The notes: generated by a model not told the origin, from the sequence alone. 64,000 bases of DNA from Sphaerulina vaccinii (GCA_022570795.1 JAKUDP010000011.1:186001-250000), one strand, 5' to 3'. Positions 30,538 through 41,343 are shown, counted from the first letter of the stretch. Made by a program: numbers and translations.

Positions 30538-32069
30538 GTGCGCTATGGATCAACTTGTTTACTACAACTTCGCGTCACGATCAGGCTGTTCTCGGATATG
30601 ATAGCTCCAAGTGAGGATCGGTGGAAGCTTGGAGGCAGTTCTCAAACACGTTCAGCCCACTTTTAATCCCTTCTCAATTTCGTGGTCCTGAATGTGATAG
30701 CACCCCATGTTGGCTTACAGTGCCGCAGTCACCGCAACAAATCGCAGAGACGCCTTGTAATCCCGCACCATCTCTGCTGCTGAAAGTGCCTTCCACGCCG
30801 CCGGAAGCAGCGACAGGGCGGTATCAGATTTTCGCTGCGGCATCAGAGATCGGTCAGATTGCCTGGGTCTTCACTATTTCTGGATTTCTAGAGGGCTGCA
30901 ACCTCACATTCACCACCTCCTGCACCACCTGCACCACCATCTCCCTCGTTTGCCGGCATGCGAATTCTGTGCTGATAGACTGCGAAGTGGAGACAGGTCT
31001 TGTTCGGCACTGGACCGCCTCTGGAGACGGATTCTGCACGTCTCTCCAAGTGGTACATCGATCAGCTCAGCAAGTTGCCACGCACGCAGTACCCACCGAT
31101 CCCTTCTCCGGGCTCCTCGTCTCCACCATCACCTCCACCCAACACTCCTCGAAGCTCTCAGGATTCTGGCATGAGGAGAAGAATCGTCTTTGGCTCCAAG
31201 GCTCCACACGCTCTCCGAAAAATCACAACCACCACGCCACTCTGTTCTCCCACAGCAGGGCGGCCATTGAACAGTGGCTCGACAGAGAGGACCTACCACC
31301 ACCACCGCTCACTGCCGCTCGGGTTGAGGACACTGAGCGTGCCATCTCACTCCTACACAGGCCGACTTTGACATTTGTTCAGGCGTTGGAGAACATGTCC
31401 ACATTAGTGGCCGCCTAAGCCCGAGTACACCTCTCTCAAGGCATGCAACCAGAGTCAAGATCTCGCAGCTTCCTAGAAACCGTTGCATGTGCTCTGCTGC
31501 CATGTCGCAATGGCGTGGCGCTTTACGTATAGACGAAGATCATCAGCAATCAAGTTTCGGCCGTTCAGTCGCATCGCCGCAAGAATCTGCCTGGTGAATA
31601 GTCGACCCGTACCCGTACCCATCTCTCCCGGCATACGACACTGCCACGCCCACGATATCACATCCCACACAAAGTCAAACAGAAGCATGTTCCAGAGACG
31701 ATAGGCTGGCATACACACTGAGGTAAGCTCTTCGGATCAAGCAATCAACCCGTAATTCGGTGCACTTCTCTGACCATAACAAGCACCACGCTTCGCAATT
31801 CGCAACCTGCTCGAATCAGACGTGAGATTGAGATATCAGAGCCAGGTCTACACTGGCCACTACCCCTCTGCCGCGTACAGCATGAACAACATGAGTGGAT
31901 CTGGACGTTCCACACCCGCCTACAGTTCCTTTTCTGACCAAGACAGACAGCCGAGACATTCGTGTCTGTGCTCGGTCGAATACTGACCCGCAGGCCGATG
32001 TCACACCATAAGGACTATGTATACCGAAGAACGTTTACAAACATGCACCAACGTAGAAGGACAAGCACC
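30538..32069 (+). other. gap with coding-like fragments, no confident gene
   Basis: About 1.5 kb. A long plus-strand frame (30621-31418) contains no in-frame ATG until its last residues. Two frames look partly coding: one at about 31000-31260 (DSARLSKWYIDQLSKLPRTQYP, then Pro/Ser-rich) and one at about 31260-31418 (AAIEQWLDREDLPPPPLTAARVEDTERAISLL). A CCCACAG acceptor at 31248-31258 could link to the second frame, but I cannot find a matching donor. It may be a poorly resolved or decayed multi-exon gene. The rest (31420-32069) shows nothing. Confidence 0.3.
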
Positions 32070-33642
32070 ATGCTCGCAACAAAATGGTACCTGCTGATGA
32101 GCACATTAGCTAACCTAGCTCTATGCAACATCTCCTCGAAAGAATGCCAACCAGCCATAACAATCGATAAAAAGCCGCAGATCTTCGTCCTGACAGACAT
32201 CACAAATGAGCCAGATGATAGCATGTCACTTGTACGGCTCCTACTGCATAGTGACCAGTACAACATAACAGGCATCGTTGCTTCGACTTCTTACTGGCTG
32301 AATGGCACAGTGCGTCCGGAGGCCATCTTGAACACTACGAGTGTTTGGGACGAAGTGATCGACAACCTCAATCTTCATTCTACTGGAGTGTTTCCAACTA
32401 AGGAGTATTTGGAATCGATTGTTAAGGCTGGTCATTCGGTATATGGTACTGCAGTGTTTAATCTGTCGACACTTTCTTCTGGTGCTCAGCATCTTATTGG
32501 TGTTATAGATGGGCTTCCTGAGAACGAGATCTTGCATGTACAGGGCTGGGGAGGCGTACAGACCCTAGCGGAAGCCCTCCATCATGTGCGTTCGACCAGA
32601 GAACTGCCAGAGGTCGAAGCTTTCGTGAAGCCAATTCGTCTGTACACCATCAGCGACCAAGACAATGCAGGTCCATGGATCAGGCTCAACTTCCCTTCGA
32701 TTCCATACGTCGTCTCGATCCATGGCTGGAACAGCTATGCGGAGGCGACTTGGATTGGAATGACTGGAGGAGCTGGCTCGGACACCACTCTCGTAAACCA
32801 GGCATACTTGACCAAGAACTTTCAAATCGGTCCACTTGGGCAGTACTATCCTGACATTAAGTACATTATGGAAGGTGATACGCCGACTCTACTGCATACT
32901 ATGGTCAATGGCATCAACGGCGCCCCAGAAGACCATCCAGAGTGGGGCGGATGGGGTGGGCGTTATGGTCTGGTTGATCCGAGTAGACAGATGATGATCT
33001 ATGCAAATGTCCAAGACACTGTAAGCAGACAGACGCCCAACTCCAGAGCTGAAATACAATGCTAATGATAGCAACTAACAGGCCATCGGCATCGACAACG
33101 ATACCTACACAACTTCGCAAGCTACCATTTGGCGCTGGCGGCAAGCTTACCAAGATGAGATGTCTGCTCGAGTACAGTGGACGATACTATCCGACTATTG
33201 TGCTGGCAGTCATCCTCCAGCAGTATCAGTCAACTCGTCCTGCGGAAGCGAGCATGTTGAGTTTGAAGTCGATCCTGAACAGACCGTCACACTCGATGGC
33301 TCAGCTACTTATGATCCTGATGTAGGACATCCTGGCCATGGAGAGCTTGAGTACAAGTGGTGGCAATACAAGGAAGTATCTTCAACGATGGGGATTTCTG
33401 CAGCCAGTATACCGACACTGAACTTGACCACGAGTCAAGGAGGTCGTGTGGTTGAGCTTAAACTACCGACTGCTGTGTTGGCTTGTCCTTCTGTGGATGC
33501 GGCGCAGAATGAAGGTCTTGGGGTGCAGAAGACTTGTCAGGAGTATCATGTCATCTTGGAGGTAAAGGGTAGTGGATCGCCACCTATCCTGAGGTATAAG
33601 AGAGTAATCTTGAAGGTGCAGTTGCCGTTGGCTGATAGCTAA
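32070..33642 (+). CDS. secreted Sde182-type (DUF1593) nucleoside-hydrolase-like protein
   Basis: Exons 32070-33020 and 33082-33642 give 503 residues. The start MLATKWYLLMSTLANLALC is a signal peptide; an alternative Met lies nine codons upstream. The N-terminal domain begins KPQIFVLTDITNEPDDSMSLVRLLLHSDQYNI. The D-T-x-x-E-x-D-D pattern resembles the metal-binding start of nucleoside hydrolases. The C-terminal domain (about 350-500) is beta-rich with an Ig/cadherin-like FEVDPEQTVTLDGSATYDPD motif, the layout of the bacterial Sde182 cellulose-associated protein and its fungal relatives. The substrate is unknown; a secreted role on plant or microbial glycans is a family-based guess. Several N-glycosylation sequons (NIT, NGT, NTT, NLS) fit secretion. 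Confidence 0.88.
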
Positions 33643-34414
33643 AGGCGAAGTAAGCTTGTTGTAACAATTGAACGTCTGAAGTTCGCTTGCTATTGATAAC
33701 GATTTCCGTATGTGAGTAAAGCACCACATTGTTGTGGGTCGAGCCATGGCAGCAGAACTTTCGGAGTAATTTCCAGAGAATGTTGAGGATAGCTGATTGG
33801 AAAGCGTGCCTCGTCTGCGCTCTCATTATTTTCAAGGATTCGTCCAACCCGCAGGAAGTCTCTCTGCCGCCTTGACATGCCTCAGCTCACCATTGACTCT
33901 CGCCTAGCCGGCCTTCTGTACTGTCTTAGCAGGGTTGACCGCGCACGGCATCGAGAAGCGGGCTCGCTGAACGACGAATCTGCTGTTATTGGCATCTTCG
34001 TGGCTCAGTTGCTGGCTGATCCAGACCGATGGCTCCCTCCTGAAAGAGGCGGCTTGTACAGTAGACAGGCTGCCTCGGGGACTGATCGCTCTGCAAGCTA
34101 GAAGATCCAGCAAGGCTGAACGAACCAGTAGTGACAGCCTGAACTCTGGTGATGGGGAAGTCGATGGTCTGTGAGGAAGAAGAGAGGAGAAGGGAGTCGA
34201 AGTGATGTTATCGTCCGCCAAGACTGTCCTTCGCCTTGCCAGCCATCTCAAGCAAGCTTCATCCTGCGACTCGACAACTCAGAGCTGCACGATCCAGCCA
34301 CAATCATGTACCGTAGGATGTAGAGTTTCACGAGGCAAGTACGACTTTGGTTTCTTTCCTCATCTTGCATACAGTGAACCGCTCGCCTGGATTGTGATCC
34401 ACCACCAACCTGGA
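33643..34414. other. intergenic gap upstream of the cysteine-rich gene
   Basis: About 770 bases. The frame of the next gene is open from 34202, but the preceding codons look non-coding and the signal peptide begins at 34415. Short frames on the minus strand are not convincing. Confidence 0.35.
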
Positions 34415-35881
34415 ATGCATAAGATGACCAGGCTACTTGCACTACCAACCAGCCTGCTCCTACTACTCACAACCACAGTCAGGGCGCAAGAAGTGCAATG
34501 GCCTCACAACGTTCCACGAGACGCGAAATACTATCCCGAAGACGAACCTCGCGTCAAACGACATCTCGAAGCACAGCAGAAGCTCGCATGGCAGGAACCT
34601 GTAGGCATGAAGAAGCTGGGCGATGACCCGGGTGAGAAGTTCTACTTGCACTATTGGGACTTCGGAGAGACGCAGGCGGGAGATGAGATAGACGAGACGG
34701 CGACGCGTCGCCTAGCATATCATGATGAGCTCGGTCAATGTGGAAACGCTTCGAGACTATTGCCTGCCATCGGCCAGCATACGAACCATAACAGACTCTC
34801 CGGAGCACTCGTTGGCCGTAGCCTTTTCGCCCGAGGCTTCAACTGCCCCTCTGGGACGACATCCTGCAGCAATATTGGCTCGGACTTGTGCTGCCAGAGT
34901 GGAGAGACGTGTGTCAACACGGCAGAAGGAGTAGGATGCTGCCCAGCAGGCGCGACGTGCGGTGACCAAGTAGGAGACTGTGATACAGCTGCAGGGTATA
35001 CTAGCTGTCCAGGCGCTGGCGAAGGATGCTGTATACCCGGCGCATCTTGTGTCAACGAAGGATGTGCGTTCTATGGCACGGCGACAGTAACGAGAACTCT
35101 GCCGCTAGCCACAGCGACGACAGGCACAATCAATACCAGCAGCTATCGACCGACTACGATAATCATATCAGAATCTGGACAGACTACGACTGTAACAGTG
35201 ACCGCGAGTGGCCAGAGCTATACGACGACAGTCACTGTAACTCAGCCTACCACAATCATCATCGGAGGCGGCACAACAAGCAGGTCTTGCACATCGGGCT
35301 TCAACTCCTGTCCAGCAACACTCGGAGGCGGGTGCTGTAGAAGCGATCAAGTCTGCGGCACCAGTACGAGCTGCCTAGACCTTACAACGACCACATCAGC
35401 GACAGCCGCTCCTCCTGTTAGACCCACGAGTAGCGACACTTCCGTTTCTGCGGCGGATGTGACTACCACTTCTTCAACAACGTCAACAAACGTGGAGGGC
35501 TGTCCAACCGGCTTCTATATGTGTTCAGCAGTCTACCTCGGCGGCTGCTGTCGCGTCGATCGAAATTGCGATACGACATCTTGTCCTGCATCAGCCACTA
35601 CAGCCTTCATCACGAATTCTGAAGTGACTGTTGCTGCTGCAGGTGGACTGCCTACGACTGGCTCCTGCGCCAATGGCTGGTCGACTTGCGGTGCGGATGT
35701 TGGAGGAGGCTGTTGTCCTTCAGGCTATCAGTGCGCGACAAATTGCATCAACACTGCGCCTGGCGGCAGCAATACTACAAAGATGGCACCAGAGTCTGCT
35801 GCACCGGGTATTGTGAGGGTATGGACGTGGACCTTTGCGCTTGTAGGAGTCGTTGCTGGTGCTGCCATGGTCTTGCTGTAA
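34415..35881 (+). CDS. cysteine-rich, Thr/Ser-rich GPI-type surface protein
   Basis: Single exon, 488 residues from MHKMTRLLALPTSLLLLLTTTVRAQ, a signal peptide. A short charged region (QWPHNVPRDAKYYPEDEP) precedes several small Cys-rich repeats of the type CP-G---C-----CC------C: FNCPSGTTSCSNIGSDLCC, YTSCPGAGEGCCIPG, FNSCPATLGGGCCRSD, FYMCSAVYLGGCC and WSTCGADVGGGCC. Thr/Ser-rich, O-glycosylation-type linkers lie between them. A hydrophobic end (WTWTFALVGVVAGAAMVLL) after a Ser/Ala/Gly site fits GPI anchoring. The modules resemble those of many dothideomycete wall proteins of unknown function. Likely cell-wall located. No catalytic site seen. Confidence 0.85.
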   Translation: MHKMTRLLALPTSLLLLLTTTVRAQEVQWPHNVPRDAKYYPEDEPRVKRHLEAQQKLAWQEPVGMKKLGDDPGEKFYLHYWDFGETQAGDEIDETATRRLAYHDELGQCGNASRLLPAIGQHTNHNRLSGALVGRSLFARGFNCPSGTTSCSNIGSDLCCQSGETCVNTAEGVGCCPAGATCGDQVGDCDTAAGYTSCPGAGEGCCIPGASCVNEGCAFYGTATVTRTLPLATATTGTINTSSYRPTTIIISESGQTTTVTVTASGQSYTTTVTVTQPTTIIIGGGTTSRSCTSGFNSCPATLGGGCCRSDQVCGTSTSCLDLTTTTSATAAPPVRPTSSDTSVSAADVTTTSSTTSTNVEGCPTGFYMCSAVYLGGCCRVDRNCDTTSCPASATTAFITNSEVTVAAAGGLPTTGSCANGWSTCGADVGGGCCPSGYQCATNCINTAPGGSNTTKMAPESAAPGIVRVWTWTFALVGVVAGAAMVLL

Positions 35882-36301
35882 ATCGTGAGCGTCTGATGAC
35901 AATAATAAGTTGAGCAGCTGAGATCGTAGTCAGCTTGATCTTTGTGAATTTTTTTGGCTATGCATACTTTCTAGCCAGCACAGTGATGTACTACTCCCTC
36001 TGAGGAGTACATGTCCATTACGCAGATGGTGTAGCGATACAAGCTGACAAGAAGGCATAACCTCCCGCTCGCAAGAACAAAAGCTGCTCGACCTCAACCG
36101 ACAGATACAATAGCAATATGGCCTCGAAATACCTCCCGTCCTTCTTGCTTATAGTGTACTAATGCTGTTCTCGCTGGCTTTATGCTTTGGCTATGGGAAG
36201 AGGAGGTTTAGAGGTCCGGGAAGAGATGTATCTGGAGAGATTGAAGTGGTTGTGGGACATTGACTCAAGTGGTAAGTTTCTCGAAGGATCGCTCTCCCCA
36301 T
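35882..36301. other. convergent 3' intergenic region
   Basis: 420 bases between converging genes. Nothing recognised; AT-rich runs near 35945 may be part of a poly(A) signal. Confidence 0.35.
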
Positions 36302-37147
36302 TCAGTATGGCGACACTCCTTCCTGTTTCTTCGCCTCTCGAACAAAGCTGCATTCACGTCCGCTAATCCAGCAGTGGCCGCATTTCTTCCAATTGTGGCC
36401 TTGCTTTCTCGCATACTTGTCGGCAGTGTCTGGTACGTATATCCTACAGCTGAACTTCAGTGGAACATCGTGGTGGTTCGTGTAATGTGCGCAATGCATG
36501 CAAGGCTCTGCGGCGGGCATTCCAGCGTCCGTCTCTTGGATGTAGCCCCAGTGCGAAAGATTCTTTTTCCGCGCATCGCCGACCTTATCCCACTTATAGC
36601 TCTGGACTTTCGCCTCCGCTTCAGGCCGGCGGAGCGGTGCCAGTGGCCCAGAGGCGCGAGACGATTTAATCTGCTTGGCTCGTTTGTTTGGTTGACGCTC
36701 AGGATGCTGTCCGACACTATCTGAGTTGTCGCCTTCTTCTTCATAGAAAGCACGTTTAGCAGCTTGGTGCATACGCACGAAGTCCAATAGCTCAGTGTCT
36801 TCGTCTTCATCATCTCTTACGAGGGGGTCGCGGCCTGCAGCTCTTGCTCGTCGCTCGTGCGCTGAGCCTGCATAAAGCTCAGCGGGCGTGATCGTTCTTG
36901 ACTTCGGCGGAGTTTCTTCCTCTCTGGCACGTTTCAAGAGTGATGGCGACATGTCTGGCGGATGACATAGCTTTGCAAGAACACCATCTAGCAAAGCATT
37001 GGCCTGCTCGATCTGTAGCAGCAGCTCTGCATGGTTCCTGCGAGGAAGCAGATCGAATTCCTTTCTGATGTTCTTGAAAAGATCATTCTTGTCTATCCCG
37101 ATAACGTCCAATCGAGTCCAGGAATCTGTTATGAAGTCTGGACCCAT
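36302..37147 (-). CDS. Cys/His-rich protein of unknown function
   Basis: Single exon, 281 residues from MGPDFITDSWTRLDV (ATG 37145-37147). The open frame extends upstream without good codons. The N-terminal third looks helical (NIRKEFDLLPRRNHAELLLQIEQANALLD). The middle is charged and disordered, with an acidic DDEDEDTELLDF and NLS-like PNKRAKQIKSSR. The C-terminal 75 residues carry a Cys/His pattern, PCMHCAHYTNHH...FSCRIY...GHNWKKCGHCWISGRECSF, which could bind two zinc ions. Similar Cys clusters occur in ascomycete proteins of unknown function; I cannot name it. Possibly nuclear. Confidence 0.7.
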   Translation of the reverse strand: MGPDFITDSWTRLDVIGIDKNDLFKNIRKEFDLLPRRNHAELLLQIEQANALLDGVLAKLCHPPDMSPSLLKRAREEETPPKSRTITPAELYAGSAHERRARAAGRDPLVRDDEDEDTELLDFVRMHQAAKRAFYEEEGDNSDSVGQHPERQPNKRAKQIKSSRASGPLAPLRRPEAEAKVQSYKWDKVGDARKKNLSHWGYIQETDAGMPAAEPCMHCAHYTNHHDVPLKFSCRIYVPDTADKYARKQGHNWKKCGHCWISGRECSFVREAKKQEGVSPY

Positions 37148-37475
37148 GGTTACGGAACTGTTGTGTGTTGTTGAGTGATGAGGGAAATGCAGTGCGGACC
37201 AGACGCGTGAAGTCGAAAGACACGCGAGGAGGACGCGACTTGGCCAAATTCCACCACTTCTTTGACTCAGTCTTGGGCTAATGAACTCAACTGAGCCGCG
37301 TCTGACGACTTGATATGACCTTGAATGCAGTACTGAGCTCCTTGGGCAGTCACTAGTGATGCGAGTATGATCAAAGCCCTTGCAAAGATCGGTCGTTGAC
37401 GTCCGAGTGCTCAATGCTAGCCATCTGTGTTCAGTTCATCCATATAGCTAGCTCTATCTACACAGTGTTCAAGCA
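37148..37475. other. gap between two minus-strand genes, nothing recognised
   Basis: About 330 bases between the Cys/His-rich gene's start and the 3' end of the ABC1 gene. It should contain the former's promoter. No motif found. Confidence 0.35.
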
Positions 37476-39317
37476 TCAGCGTTGCATACCAACAGGACTC
37501 ACAGGATTCTGCAAGCCGAGGGTGCCTCGCACATGGAGATAGTACTCATACAGCCTCAACTTGAGAGCCACTTTTGTGTACTCAAAGAAGGCTCCACTCA
37601 GACGCACGAAGTTCGAAGGCCAGAATACGCTTCCTCGTACGCTTTCTCGTTGCTCTTCCCAGACGCATTGTGCTGCGTATCGTGCAAGAATCATGAAAGA
37701 TCGCATGGGCCCTTGCGTGGTATGCAGGTTCTCGTCCAGACTTCGGGTCAAGTCGTTCGTCTTCAGAATGAGAAGGATGACTCGAGGTACTCTCCCTAGC
37801 AGTCCAACGATCTTCTCTACCAGATCCTGGCCCATCTGTTCTGATAGACTGCGCTTCTCTTCGTCATTCCTGTGCTCCACTGCCACGCCTCTTTCTACCA
37901 CTCCATAATCGCGACCTGTCACAGCCGAGGCGAAGATGGGAAAATCCTCGTCGCCAATGCCAGCGATCTCATACGCATACTTGCGCATCCTGGGAATATC
38001 TGTATCCAGAACTGCGAGCCACATATGTGCATAGGCTTTTCGTAGATGGTCAGGGATGTCTCGGTATAGCCCGTGGTCATATAAGATGACATCGAAATTC
38101 CCAGGCTTCCTCTTGTTAGGATTGAGGCGGATGGCCATGTTGCCGCCATGTGGATCGCAATGCAGCGGCGCGTCCTTGCCAAAGATCATCTCATTGAAGA
38201 TCCTTGCTAATGCGGCTGAAACTTCGTCGCGACTAATACCGTTCGCGTCCAGGTACTCGAGGTCATCGGGTCGATGCCCTGTAATGTACTCCATGACGAG
38301 CACCCTGCGCTCTGCCCATCGTACTTCAGGTATGATCAATGGCGTGTTCTTGATCTTCGCAAAGTACGCTTTCATCCTCATGGCATTCTTTCCTTCTTGC
38401 CTGAAGTCCAGCTCTTGAGGCAGTGAGACCTCCATCTCGTCACTAAGCCAGGTCAAATCGTATTCGGGAAACCAGTATCGCAACGTCCGGAACGTGTTCG
38501 TCGTTAGCCACATATCTAGAGATGCCCACTCATCCAGCGCAGGATGCTGCACCTTCACTGCCACCTTCTCTCCTGTCTCTTTCAACCTCGCCAGGTGGAC
38601 TTGTGCCAGGGACGCTGCACCGACTGGCGTAGCTTCGAATTCCGAGAAGTAGTCTTCGAGCTTCTTTCCAGTATCCTGGTAGACCATCTCTTCCACGCTG
38701 CTGTAGCTTGACACTGGGCATTTATCCTGTAACGGTATAAACGTGTCACACCATTCGTGAGGCAAGAGATAGTTCAGTGATGTCAAATGCTGCCCAAGCT
38801 TGATGAAGATGGAGCCATTCTTCTCCATAGCCTTCAAAGTTCGTAATGCACATCTCTTATGGCATGCAGATATGTCCTTCTGAAATTCTGGATCGTCCCA
38901 ATCCTCGCGCTTTAAGATCTTGCGGTAGTCCTGTATGCAGAGAACCAAGCATATCCCCACCCTACCACATCTTTCAGCTCCAATGTATACATGTCGTGCT
39001 TGCTCGCTGAATGCCAATGCTGCCGATCCGGTCACGAATATAATTGCTGCTGCGATCGCAACTCTGCGCCTCTCCTTTGGGTCGTGTATGCGGTCCTGTA
39101 TCCTTTCGCGCCATGCTCTCCCAGTACTCTGGGCATTCACAGACTGACTCGTAGAGAATCGCGCGACCCCTGACGGTGCGATCTGCTTTCGTATGCTCGG
39201 GATGATGTTATGGCGTGGTCGCGATCCTGAGAGGAGGCATTGTCGACATGTCCATGGAATGGGCTGACGGCCAAGTATGCTGACCGCTGATCGCAGCGGC
39301 GATGTTACGGGTCTCAT
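37476..39317 (-). CDS. mitochondrial ABC1/UbiB-family atypical kinase
   Basis: Single exon, 613 residues from MRPVTSPLRSAVSILGRQ (ATG 39315-39317). The first 80 residues are an Arg/Ser-rich mitochondrial presequence. A membrane helix (VAIAAAIIFVTGSAALAF) follows. The family signature is clear: the KxGQ element FIKLGQHLTS, the loop PVGAASLAQVHLA, the nucleotide-binding VAVKVQHP, LDFRQEGKNA, and catalytic HCDPHGGNMAI and YDHGLYR. These match the Mcp2/Cqd-type branch, which affects coenzyme Q distribution and lipid homeostasis in the inner membrane. Length is typical and no key residue is missing. The exact yeast orthologue cannot be fixed from one sequence. Confidence 0.9.
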   Translation of the reverse strand: MRPVTSPLRSAVSILGRQPIPWTCRQCLLSGSRPRHNIIPSIRKQIAPSGVARFSTSQSVNAQSTGRAWRERIQDRIHDPKERRRVAIAAAIIFVTGSAALAFSEQARHVYIGAERCGRVGICLVLCIQDYRKILKREDWDDPEFQKDISACHKRCALRTLKAMEKNGSIFIKLGQHLTSLNYLLPHEWCDTFIPLQDKCPVSSYSSVEEMVYQDTGKKLEDYFSEFEATPVGAASLAQVHLARLKETGEKVAVKVQHPALDEWASLDMWLTTNTFRTLRYWFPEYDLTWLSDEMEVSLPQELDFRQEGKNAMRMKAYFAKIKNTPLIIPEVRWAERRVLVMEYITGHRPDDLEYLDANGISRDEVSAALARIFNEMIFGKDAPLHCDPHGGNMAIRLNPNKRKPGNFDVILYDHGLYRDIPDHLRKAYAHMWLAVLDTDIPRMRKYAYEIAGIGDEDFPIFASAVTGRDYGVVERGVAVEHRNDEEKRSLSEQMGQDLVEKIVGLLGRVPRVILLILKTNDLTRSLDENLHTTQGPMRSFMILARYAAQCVWEEQRESVRGSVFWPSNFVRLSGAFFEYTKVALKLRLYEYYLHVRGTLGLQNPVSPVGMQR

Positions 39318-40768
39318 CGCTCCATGTAGAGTGCTGTATCCTGCCTGTCGCCCGGCAATGGCTGCTTGTGACACTCTCGTGCTCTGGTGAACTTTTGGAA
39401 AACACAATGACGTGAGCTCGGTTCTTGCCGCTGCGGCCCGCCGTGAGTGAACTACTTACGATCGGGGACCCCTCCAACCTCGTCTGCTGTCATCGAACCA
39501 CGACATGAGTCGCCATAAACGACCTTCCGTACATCCACGCGAGCTGCCTGCTAGTCCGCAAGCGACGTACTGCCATGCTGCTCTGCGAGTCGAGCCAGAA
39601 ATCACGACTCAGGCTGAAGTGTCTCCTTCGACAGACTCCCGAAAGTCCCTCAGGCTACGCTACGTGCACTACGGGAGGTGCCTCGGCGGCTGAGATACAC
39701 CTCCTGCTGACCACATGGTGTCCGTCTGCTGTTCCGCTGCTCAGGGCCTGATCAGCAGCAGCCATGCATACGAAATGCTCCGAGGTTGGGCTTCAAACTC
39801 GGCGCTCTGTTTGACCTCAAGAAGGCGTACGCTGTGCTGCGCCCATCTTACAGCAGATGAACAAGTACGTACGAAAACCCACTGCTAAAGGTCAGAGAGT
39901 AGTATGAACGAAGCATCCGGCTTGGATCTATGCAACCAAGCCATGTGCGCTGGCTTCTCGAAGGTCAGATCCTGAGATTTGGTGCTTCGTAGAACCAGGG
40001 TATCCTGTGTACAAATGCGTGGCATCATCATGCGCAGTAATTATTAGGCAGCGTCAAATGAATTCTGTTGAATCATGCTGCCTATTCATCCTCCACTGAT
40101 ATGCAACTTTGTACCTGCAGCGGCACTGCACCATACGACAGTTACCGGTTACAGTACTCTCGATCTTAACCACGCAGTCGGTTTACCTCGGCCACACGAT
40201 CGGATCAGCAGCTCACGAATCTATTCAACTTTGACTCGTAAGCAAGTACCTGATATGAAAGTCGCTCTCGGGGGACGCTCCTAGCAGACTAGCGTCGCGG
40301 CAAAGATAAGGTCGCTTTCCTTTTGGTGGGCATCTCTAAGCTATCTGCTCAAAAATTTCCTCATTCGTCAACAACAATCTAACACAACAAAAGCCTCTGA
40401 GGAGGGGTCCACATAGCCGCAACTCATGCTTTTCAGCCCTTGACGCAGATCAGCTTGTCAGAGGTCTTGTTCCTCGAAGCCATTCCATCATGGCTCGGCA
40501 CTTGGCTGCGAGGTTAAAGGTACGACACCTTCACGTTGACTTTGTCCGGCTCCGCATCGAGAACAACGAAGAGCCAAGACATCTGACATTACGCTGTGTG
40601 TCGGACTCCGTGACAGAAGTCAAGCCACCCAACATCCGAAGCAGCTGAGCGTCAGCTTATACAAAAGAATCCTCCCGAGAAGACAGTCTTCTTCAGCGCG
40701 AACATCCACTGTTCTACCTAGAAGACCGAACACAGGACACTCTATCGATCATCACACTCTTCAACAAG
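39318..40768. other. 1.45 kb intergenic region
   Basis: No gene seen. An ATG frame of 62 codons at 39505-39693 (plus) is the best candidate but lacks any motif. The last 350 bases contain CA/TC-rich tracts (around 40690-40768) just before the next start and are probably its promoter. The base composition is similar to the flanks, so there is no sign of a transposon or of RIP. Confidence 0.35.
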
Positions 40769-41343
40769 ATGTCTGTCCACGAAAGCAGTCTCACAACGCA
40801 AGACGTTCTCAACGACGAAACTTTCGAGAACACCCTCAAGAACTCTCGACCATCAATCAGCGAACGATCAGAAAGCTTCCAGACGAAGGAGAACACCCGA
40901 CGCAACTCGTTATCACCCAAAGATGTCCTGCCAGAGTCCTTCATCAACTCCCCGCCACCAACGGCGGCCATGCCAGAGCCATGTCAACGCTGCTCAGGTG
41001 ACGGAGAAGTCGCTAAGCCATGTCGCTTTTGCAAAGCAACAGGCAAGACGAGCAGGACTGCATCGTGCATCGATTGTGAAGCTGAGAAGAACGGATGCGG
41101 GAATATGAACTGTAAGTACACTACTCGTCACTCCTGCATAACTCAGTAAGCTGACAGTACTTTGTAATAGGCAACACATGCCACGGTGTCGGCCGCATAG
41201 TCGAACATTGCGCATGCCAAAGCTGTCGAGGTAGCGGCAGTGGTTTGAAACTCACCTGTGGTGATTGTGGAGGTAGCGGTCATACTAGTCCTGAGACGAG
41301 TAGGAATGGTTCTGAAATTGGTTGTGATACCATCCAGGAATGA
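40769..41343 (+). CDS. small protein with DnaJ-type zinc-finger repeats, no J domain
   Basis: Exons 40769-41111 and 41171-41343 give 171 residues. The N-terminal 70 residues are Ser/Thr/Asn-rich and probably disordered. Residues 73-165 carry repeated CxxCxGxG-like units: CQRCSGDGEVAKPCRFCKATGK, then CIDC, CNTCHGVGRI, CQSCRGSG and CGDCGGSG. This is the pattern of the DnaJ/Hsp40 cysteine-rich zinc domain, and the splice junction (AAC T|GC AAC) restores the third motif. No J domain or substrate domain is present. It may be a thiol chaperone or plastid-BSD2-like folding aid, but that is inference. The five-prime neighbour region looks like a genuine promoter. Confidence 0.8.

Noticed and set aside
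30621..31418. 265-codon plus-strand frame
   Set aside because: No in-frame ATG before its last residues; only parts of the region look coding, in other frames.
39505..39693. 62-codon ATG frame in the 1.45 kb intergenic region
   Set aside because: Short, no motif, no splice partner and no conserved feature.
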